Shown: positions 58,835-64,000 of the stretch, piece by piece
Layout of the letters: every line of letters starts with the position of its first letter
Position numbering within the stretch: the first letter of the stretch is position 1
Assembly: GCA_963831105.1 (NCBI GenBank)
Contig: CAWHOS010000007.1
Span: 186,001 to 250,000, forward strand
Length of the DNA: 64,000 nucleotides
Direction of reading: 5' to 3'
From: DATFQI01 sp963831105
GTDB lineage: Bacteria > Actinomycetota > Thermoleophilia > Solirubrobacterales > Solirubrobacteraceae
Notes under the pieces: generated by a model
Told to the model about the DNA's origin: nothing
Databases searched by the model: none
What the model saw: the letters and a program-made list of their open reading frames with translations, nothing else
Program-made: the position numbers and the translations under genes

Positions 58835-61135
58835 GTGCGCAGACGCGTCACTCACGCGTGCCTGCCGGCCGTACTCGTGGCACTGCTCGCAGCGCCCGTA
58901 GCGTCCGCGGCAACACTTTCCGTCGACGACGATCGCAGGGACTGCACCGCGGCCGGCTACACGTCGATCCAGGACGCGATCGACGCCGCCGCCACGGGCG
59001 ACACGGTGGTGATCTGCCCCGGGAACTACTCCGAGGGCAACGGCAACCCCAACACGAACGCACTGACCGTCGACAAGTCGCTGACGCTCAAGGGCGCCGG
59101 CGCCGATCTCGTCACGATCTCGCCGGTCCGCTACGACGGCAACGACGGCGTCATCGCCGAGGACGCCAGCGACCCCGGCAACCCGTCGATCCCCGCGCAG
59201 AACATCCGGCACCCGAAGGGCAACATCCTGACGGCGGTCGGCAGCCCCGCCCTCCCGATCACGGTCAACGTGTCGGGCGTCTCGTTCGACGGCGACGGCG
59301 TCGCGGCCAAGGCGGGCGTCGTCTTCCTCGACGCGCAGGGCTCCCTGGTCCGCAGCCGTGTGACGGACGTCGTGACGTCCGAGATGCCGGGGGCCTACGA
59401 GCTGCCCGGCGGCTACCGCGCCGAGGACTACCTGGGCTACGGCGTGGCGCAGGTCAGCGCCTCGTCCGTCGGCTCCGGGACCCGCACGCTCACGCTCGAC
59501 AACGTGCGCGTCGACGAGTACAACCGCATCGGCGTGCTGATCGACGGCGGGCGCGCCGACGCCGATCCCACCGCCGCACCGGGCCTCGACACGCGAGCCG
59601 AGATCGTCGGCTCGAGCATCGTCGGCCGCAACCTCTGCCCCGACGCGCACGTCGACGGCGACTGCGGGCGCTTCACCCCGCCGAGCAACCCGGACCCCAA
59701 GCCGCTGACGACCGGGCCGCTGATGGGCCAGGACGGCGTGCGGGTCGCCGGTGGCGCCCGCGCCGCGATCCGGGGCTCCAGCGTGACGCAGAACCTCGTG
59801 CAGGGCGAGAACTCGCCGGTCCGGGGCACCGCCACGAACAACGAGAACCTGCCGCTGGGCTCGGGGATCCGCTTCATCGGCGCCGACACCGCCAACTCAT
59901 CGGTCAAGCGCTCGAACATCACCGACAACGCCTACGGGATCCTCAACCTCGCCGAGAACGGCACGGACGCGAGCACGGTGCTCGACGCGGCCGGGACGAG
60001 CGACGCGAGTGACGCCAACTGGTGGGGGCTGCGCTCGGCCGCGGGCACCCCGCCGCCGGCCAACACCGGCCCGGCGATCTCCCCGACCACCAACCCGCCC
60101 TACCCCGAGAATCCCGTCAACGGGGCCCCGGCGCCCGACGGCGCGGGCGTCACCTCCACGGCGGTCGACTTCTGGCCCTACCGGAGCGGCCCGCAGGGCG
60201 ACCCGAACACCGGCCAGCACGGGGTCATGCCGGCGCCGATACCCGTCGACGACACCGGCCCCTCAGTCTCGGTGAGTCCTGAGCGCCGCAGCTACAGCCG
60301 CGGTGAGACGGTCAAGCTGATCGCCGTGCCGAGCGACGACTTCGGCATCCGCCGCGTGACCTTCTTCGACGGTGCCACGGAGGTCGGCAGCGACGACTCG
60401 CCGCCCTACGAGACCGCGTTCACCATCCCGGCGAACGCCCCCTGCGGACCGCGGGACGTGGCGGCCACGGCCGAGGACTCACTCGGCCAGACGGCGACCG
60501 GCACGGGACAGCTGACCGTCAACTGCGCCGGTCCGCCGCGGACCCCGCCGTCCGTCGAGCTGCCCGAGAACCTGCGGGTGATCAGGCGCGGCGGTGAGAC
60601 CGTCACGGTCAACCCCATCGCCGAGCAGGGCGTCGAGAGCGTGGAGTTCTTCCTGGGCACCCGCCGCGTCTGCCGCGACACCGAGGCGCCGTACGCCTGC
60701 CTCATCAAGCCGTACTCGTCGGAGATCGGCTCGCAGACCGTCCGCGTGGTCGTGACGGACAAGGTCGGCCTGACCGGCCAGGACAGCCAGCAGGTCCAGG
60801 TCCCGCGCTTCGGCCCGAAGGAGCTCAAGCTCAAGGTCTCGCGCAAGAAGCTCGCCAACGGCCGCGTCCGCCGGACCGTGAGAGCGATCGTGATCCCGCC
60901 CACGGGCGTCAAGCGCGCCGCGGCCTGCGGCGACGGCCGCGTGAACACCATCGTCAAGCGCGGTTCGACGATCCTCGTCGATCGCGAGACCGAGCTCGAC
61001 GAGCGCTGCCGGGCAACCGTCCTGCGGCTCACCACGCGCCGCGGTGCGTCCCGCGCCCTGCGTTACAAGACGACCGTCCGCTTCGGCGGATCCACCGTCT
61101 TGGCCACCGCCCAGAAGACCCGGAGGTTCCGCTGA
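58835..61135 (+). CDS. Secreted right-handed beta-helix protein with Ig-like domains
   Basis: A 766-residue exported protein: signal peptide (about 1-26, ending ASAA), then a beta-helix of about 430 residues that begins with the typical YTSIQDAIDAAATGDTVVIC and continues with turns such as GSSVTQNLVQG and RSNITDNAYGILNLAENGTD. Two Ig/Big-like domains follow (about 490-580, DFGIRRVTFFDGATEVGSDD, and about 585-665, AEQGVESVEFFLGTRRVCRD), then a Lys/Arg-rich tail. It may bind or cut polysaccharide, but no lyase residues are evident. GTG 58835 has GGGGAG upstream. The stop overlaps the next ATG. Confidence 0.83.
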   Translation: MRRRVTHACLPAVLVALLAAPVASAATLSVDDDRRDCTAAGYTSIQDAIDAAATGDTVVICPGNYSEGNGNPNTNALTVDKSLTLKGAGADLVTISPVRYDGNDGVIAEDASDPGNPSIPAQNIRHPKGNILTAVGSPALPITVNVSGVSFDGDGVAAKAGVVFLDAQGSLVRSRVTDVVTSEMPGAYELPGGYRAEDYLGYGVAQVSASSVGSGTRTLTLDNVRVDEYNRIGVLIDGGRADADPTAAPGLDTRAEIVGSSIVGRNLCPDAHVDGDCGRFTPPSNPDPKPLTTGPLMGQDGVRVAGGARAAIRGSSVTQNLVQGENSPVRGTATNNENLPLGSGIRFIGADTANSSVKRSNITDNAYGILNLAENGTDASTVLDAAGTSDASDANWWGLRSAAGTPPPANTGPAISPTTNPPYPENPVNGAPAPDGAGVTSTAVDFWPYRSGPQGDPNTGQHGVMPAPIPVDDTGPSVSVSPERRSYSRGETVKLIAVPSDDFGIRRVTFFDGATEVGSDDSPPYETAFTIPANAPCGPRDVAATAEDSLGQTATGTGQLTVNCAGPPRTPPSVELPENLRVIRRGGETVTVNPIAEQGVESVEFFLGTRRVCRDTEAPYACLIKPYSSEIGSQTVRVVVTDKVGLTGQDSQQVQVPRFGPKELKLKVSRKKLANGRVRRTVRAIVIPPTGVKRAAACGDGRVNTIVKRGSTILVDRETELDERCRATVLRLTTRRGASRALRYKTTVRFGGSTVLATAQKTRRFR

Positions 61136-64000
61136 TGCGCTCGCACAGCCTCTCGCTCGCCCGGGCGGTGACGCTCGGCCTCGCCATCGCCGCGCTGATG
61201 GCGATCCTCATGCCGGCGCGCGGCCTCGCCGACGTCGACCCCGCGGGCTGTACGCAGGATGTGCAGTTCGACCCGACCATCCCCACGTTCCAGAGCGAGA
61301 TCGGCCGCCCGTTGGGCGAAGGGCCGACGGGGAGCAGCGGACGCAACCAGAGCGCCGTCATCGACCGCTACTTCAAGGCCGTGATGGACGCCACGCAGGG
61401 CAACGCGCGGGTGAAGATGATCCGCAGGCAGTACGGCACCTCGGTGCTCGGCAAGCCGCTCTACTTCTACGTGATCAGCACGCCGAGCAACATCGACAAC
61501 CTCGATGCGGGGCGCAAGGACGCGCCGTTCTGGGAGGGCGTCCGCGACGGCTCAGTCTCGGAGGCGGCGGGCCTCGCGGCCGTGCACACGCGGCCGGCGT
61601 TCGGCTGGGTCACCTCCACGCCGCACGGCGCAGAGCCGGCGGCGGGCGAGGCGATCACCCGCACCATGTACGAGCTCGTCGCCCGTACGGACTGCTGGAA
61701 CGCCCGGCGGCTGCAGTCGATGGACCACTTCCTGCTGCCGGTCCGCAACCCGGACGGCCGTGACGTCATCCAGCGCACCAGCGCCTGGACCTTCGACCAC
61801 AACCGCGACTTCGGCACCCAGAACCAGATCGAGAACGGCTCGTTCCTGCCGCAATTCAAGCCCTACCCGGGCGTGTTCTTCATCGACGCCCATCAGACGG
61901 GCTCGAGCTACTTCTTCCCGCCCAACGAGGATCCCGTCCATCACGAGATCTCCGACTTCACCGTCGACTACATCGGCGACCTGATCGGCCCGGCGATCCG
62001 CAAGGCCTTCAACGACCAGAGCATCGACTACTTCAACTACCAGACGTACGACCTGTTCGTGCCCGAGTACGGCGACACCGTCCCGTCGCTGCTCTCCGGG
62101 GCCGCCGGCATGACGTACGAGAAGGGCACCAACGAGGTCTACGGCAAGCAGGTCTACGAGCACTACGTGGCGATCGACGAGACGATCAACGTGACCGTCC
62201 GCAACAAGGCGTCGGTGCTCACCGGTTGGGTCGAGCAGTGGGCCGAGGCGGTACGCCAGGGCCAGAACTGCGACCTCGAGCCCAACGAGCTCGTGAGCCC
62301 GCTGGCGGTGGAGCTCAAGCAGCAGCCCGCCTATGACGTGTGCGGCTACTTCTTCCGGCCCGACAAGCACGAGGGAGACGCCGCCGCGCTCATCAAGCAC
62401 ATGCAGGCCCAGGGCGTCCACGTCTACCGGTTCGAGCACGACGTCAACACGAACGGCGTGCGCGAGTACGGCACGGGCACCGCAGCCACCGCGGTGCTGC
62501 CCAAGGGCACGCTCTACATGCCGCTCAACCAGCCGCTGAAGCACTGGATCCAGGCCGTCATGGGCGAGGACCCGTTCGAGCCGATCGAGTTCTTCTACGA
62601 CGTCGCGACCTGGTCCTACGGCATGCACCGCGGCCTGGCGAGCGACGGCTTCCTGACGAGCCAGCTGCCGCCGGGCGTGCAGATGACCGAGATCGCCGAT
62701 CCGGGCCTCGGGACCGTCGCGGGCGCCGGCAAGCCGGTGTTCGCGTTCGAGACCGACTCGATGCAGTCGCTGGCCCTGGTCTACGAGCTGCTGCAGAAGG
62801 GCGTCGACGTGGCCCGTGCCCGCGACGCGTTCAGCGCGGGCGGCCGTGACTTCACGACGGGTACGGCGCTCGTGGACGGCTCGGACATCGCCGGCGCGGA
62901 GCTGGCGGCGATGGCCGCCAAGCGCCAGACGCCGCTGACCGGCCTGGACGGCTACCCGGTGCACCACTTCGCGATGGAGAAGCCCAAGATCGGCGTCCTC
63001 TCCCAGGCGGCGACGACGCCGAACAGCCCGCTGGAGCCGAACGAAGCGCTCAACGTGCCCGACGATCCTCGCGCGGGGCACTGCAACGAGCAGGCCGCCG
63101 GGGTCGGCGGGGCCGCCAACTACTGCGTGGCGCTGTTCACCCTCATCAACAAGATCGGACTGACCGGCTACACGAAGAGCGACGTGCCGGCGGGGATGCT
63201 CTCGACGGTCACCGCGACGGAGCTGGCCAACGGCGATCTGATCACCGGCGGCTACACGGCCCTGCTCAACGCCAACCAGTCGATCCCGGCGGGCGCCGGC
63301 GCCACGGCGCTGCAAGCGTTCGTCAACCAGGGCGGCGTCTACGTCGGCACGCTGGCGAACGGCACGACCACCGCCCGCACCGCCGGGATCACGATGCTCA
63401 ACACCGTGGCGGCGACGACGTTCTCGCCGGCGCCGAACATCATGTCGACGCCGGGCTCGACGTTCACGGCGACCTACAGGCCCACCGCCAGTCCCGCGGC
63501 GTGGGGCTTCGATGACGGCGGGTTCATCTACCGCGACTCGAGCGGAAACCCGATCTACGACCCGGGCACCATGAACGGCAACGGGTCGACGATCCCGCCG
63601 GCCACGGCCGCGGTCAGTTACGCCGATCCGCTCAAGAGCCTGGGCTTCTCGCGCAACGCGACGGGCCCGGGCAAGCTCGACGGCCGGCCCGATGTCGTGG
63701 ACCAGCCGTTCGGCTCCGGCCGCGCGATCATGATCGGCCACGACGCGTTCTACCGCTCCTGGAAGGAGATCGACGAGCGCGTCGTGCTCAACGCCCTGCT
63801 CTACCCGACCACGGCGGCGCTGCCGCCGGCCACGGTCGCTCAGGCGCAGAAGGCGGCGGATCAGGCCGAGCCGGCGAGCGCGCCGGTCGCGGCGGCGAAG
63901 CTGCCGGCGGTCAGGTCGCGGCCGGTGCGCAAGAGCCGCGGCGGCGACCGTGACGTCCGCATCCAGGTGGCGCGCAAGCACGCGGCGAAGCTCCGGCGCG
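61135..64000 (+). CDS. Secreted M14-family zinc carboxypeptidase (incomplete at 3' end)
   Basis: 955 codons are visible and the frame is open at the window edge. A signal peptide lies at residues 1-32. The M14 site is complete: H164 and E167 in TPHGAEPAAGEA, NPDGRDVIQR and DHNRDFGTQN for substrate binding, H253 in FFIDAHQTGSS, and a candidate general-base E329 in MTYEKGTNE. After about residue 400 come large extra regions including a GATase-like beta/alpha part (KPKIGVLSQAATTP, VNQGGVYVGTLANG). The C-terminus becomes Ala/Lys/Arg-rich. Its ATG overlaps the stop of the beta-helix gene, so the two are one transcript. Confidence 0.9.
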   Translation, partial: MRSHSLSLARAVTLGLAIAALMAILMPARGLADVDPAGCTQDVQFDPTIPTFQSEIGRPLGEGPTGSSGRNQSAVIDRYFKAVMDATQGNARVKMIRRQYGTSVLGKPLYFYVISTPSNIDNLDAGRKDAPFWEGVRDGSVSEAAGLAAVHTRPAFGWVTSTPHGAEPAAGEAITRTMYELVARTDCWNARRLQSMDHFLLPVRNPDGRDVIQRTSAWTFDHNRDFGTQNQIENGSFLPQFKPYPGVFFIDAHQTGSSYFFPPNEDPVHHEISDFTVDYIGDLIGPAIRKAFNDQSIDYFNYQTYDLFVPEYGDTVPSLLSGAAGMTYEKGTNEVYGKQVYEHYVAIDETINVTVRNKASVLTGWVEQWAEAVRQGQNCDLEPNELVSPLAVELKQQPAYDVCGYFFRPDKHEGDAAALIKHMQAQGVHVYRFEHDVNTNGVREYGTGTAATAVLPKGTLYMPLNQPLKHWIQAVMGEDPFEPIEFFYDVATWSYGMHRGLASDGFLTSQLPPGVQMTEIADPGLGTVAGAGKPVFAFETDSMQSLALVYELLQKGVDVARARDAFSAGGRDFTTGTALVDGSDIAGAELAAMAAKRQTPLTGLDGYPVHHFAMEKPKIGVLSQAATTPNSPLEPNEALNVPDDPRAGHCNEQAAGVGGAANYCVALFTLINKIGLTGYTKSDVPAGMLSTVTATELANGDLITGGYTALLNANQSIPAGAGATALQAFVNQGGVYVGTLANGTTTARTAGITMLNTVAATTFSPAPNIMSTPGSTFTATYRPTASPAAWGFDDGGFIYRDSSGNPIYDPGTMNGNGSTIPPATAAVSYADPLKSLGFSRNATGPGKLDGRPDVVDQPFGSGRAIMIGHDAFYRSWKEIDERVVLNALLYPTTAALPPATVAQAQKAADQAEPASAPVAAAKLPAVRSRPVRKSRGGDRDVRIQVARKHAAKLRR

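Noticed and set aside
61552..63981. Minus-strand 809-codon frame
   Set aside because: It is the antisense shadow of the M14 carboxypeptidase, whose zinc motifs are intact on the plus strand.

Overview
The window reads as chromosome of a very GC-rich actinobacterium. My best guess is the class Thermoleophilia (Solirubrobacterales). The support is the carD-ispD gene pair next to disA and radA, several F420-type oxidoreductases, an alditol oxidase, a 6-gene-plus nucleoside salvage operon, the ydaO-type c-di-AMP riboswitch in its actinobacterial form, and a secreted protein with the ALFVSLGGTS-type signal peptide that I associate with this group. No phage, transposase, CRISPR array or plasmid gene is visible. 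The accessory content is a family of non-coding inverted-repeat elements.

Layout. 0-7 kb: end of a PspA gene, a thioesterase, a NlpC/P60 hydrolase under a c-di-AMP riboswitch, a lipoprotein, repeat A, an F420-type oxidoreductase and xseA-xseB. 7-17 kb: a beta-propeller protein, a reductase, FHA and Bax-inhibitor-like proteins, a hydroxyacyl-CoA dehydrogenase preceded by a TetR-type palindrome, a candidate C-rich small RNA, a frameshifted DUF1707-FHA gene, repeat B, a CorC-like protein, a BtuF-like protein and a rhomboid. 16-25 kb: two ECF sigma modules, a PlsC-GpsA fusion, a sugar-nucleotide reductase, an HExxH protein and a GAF-GGDEF-EAL-GAF protein. 25-31 kb: small enzymes, tRNA-Thr, repeat D and an alditol oxidase. 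30.7-39.9 kb: one minus-strand nucleoside operon (CYTH-cytidine deaminase fusion, purine nucleoside phosphorylase, thymidine phosphorylase, adenosine deaminase, BMP-type binding protein, ABC ATPase, two permeases), with upp divergent from it. 41-51 kb: sigma-H-like factor, rlmB, cysS, ispF and other genes whose frames are broken again and again. 52-56 kb: ispD, carD, disA, radA. 56-64 kb: repeat C, a cystathionine-synthase-like enzyme, a methyltransferase and three secreted proteins, the last an M14 carboxypeptidase cut by the window end.

How genes connect. disA (53.4 kb) makes c-di-AMP, and the riboswitch at 1.4 kb should read it to control a cell-wall hydrolase, so both ends of that circuit lie in one window. 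The nucleoside operon couples uptake through a BMP/ABC importer to deamination and phosphorolysis, and upp next door recovers the uracil.

Quality warning. From about 41.2 to 51.3 kb nearly every gene, including essential ones, changes frame many times through single extra G or C bases, while each stretch of protein between shifts stays fully family-like. I treat this as sequence or assembly error, not gene decay. Isolated shifts of the same kind occur at about 26,326 and 39,671, and another near 12.77 kb.
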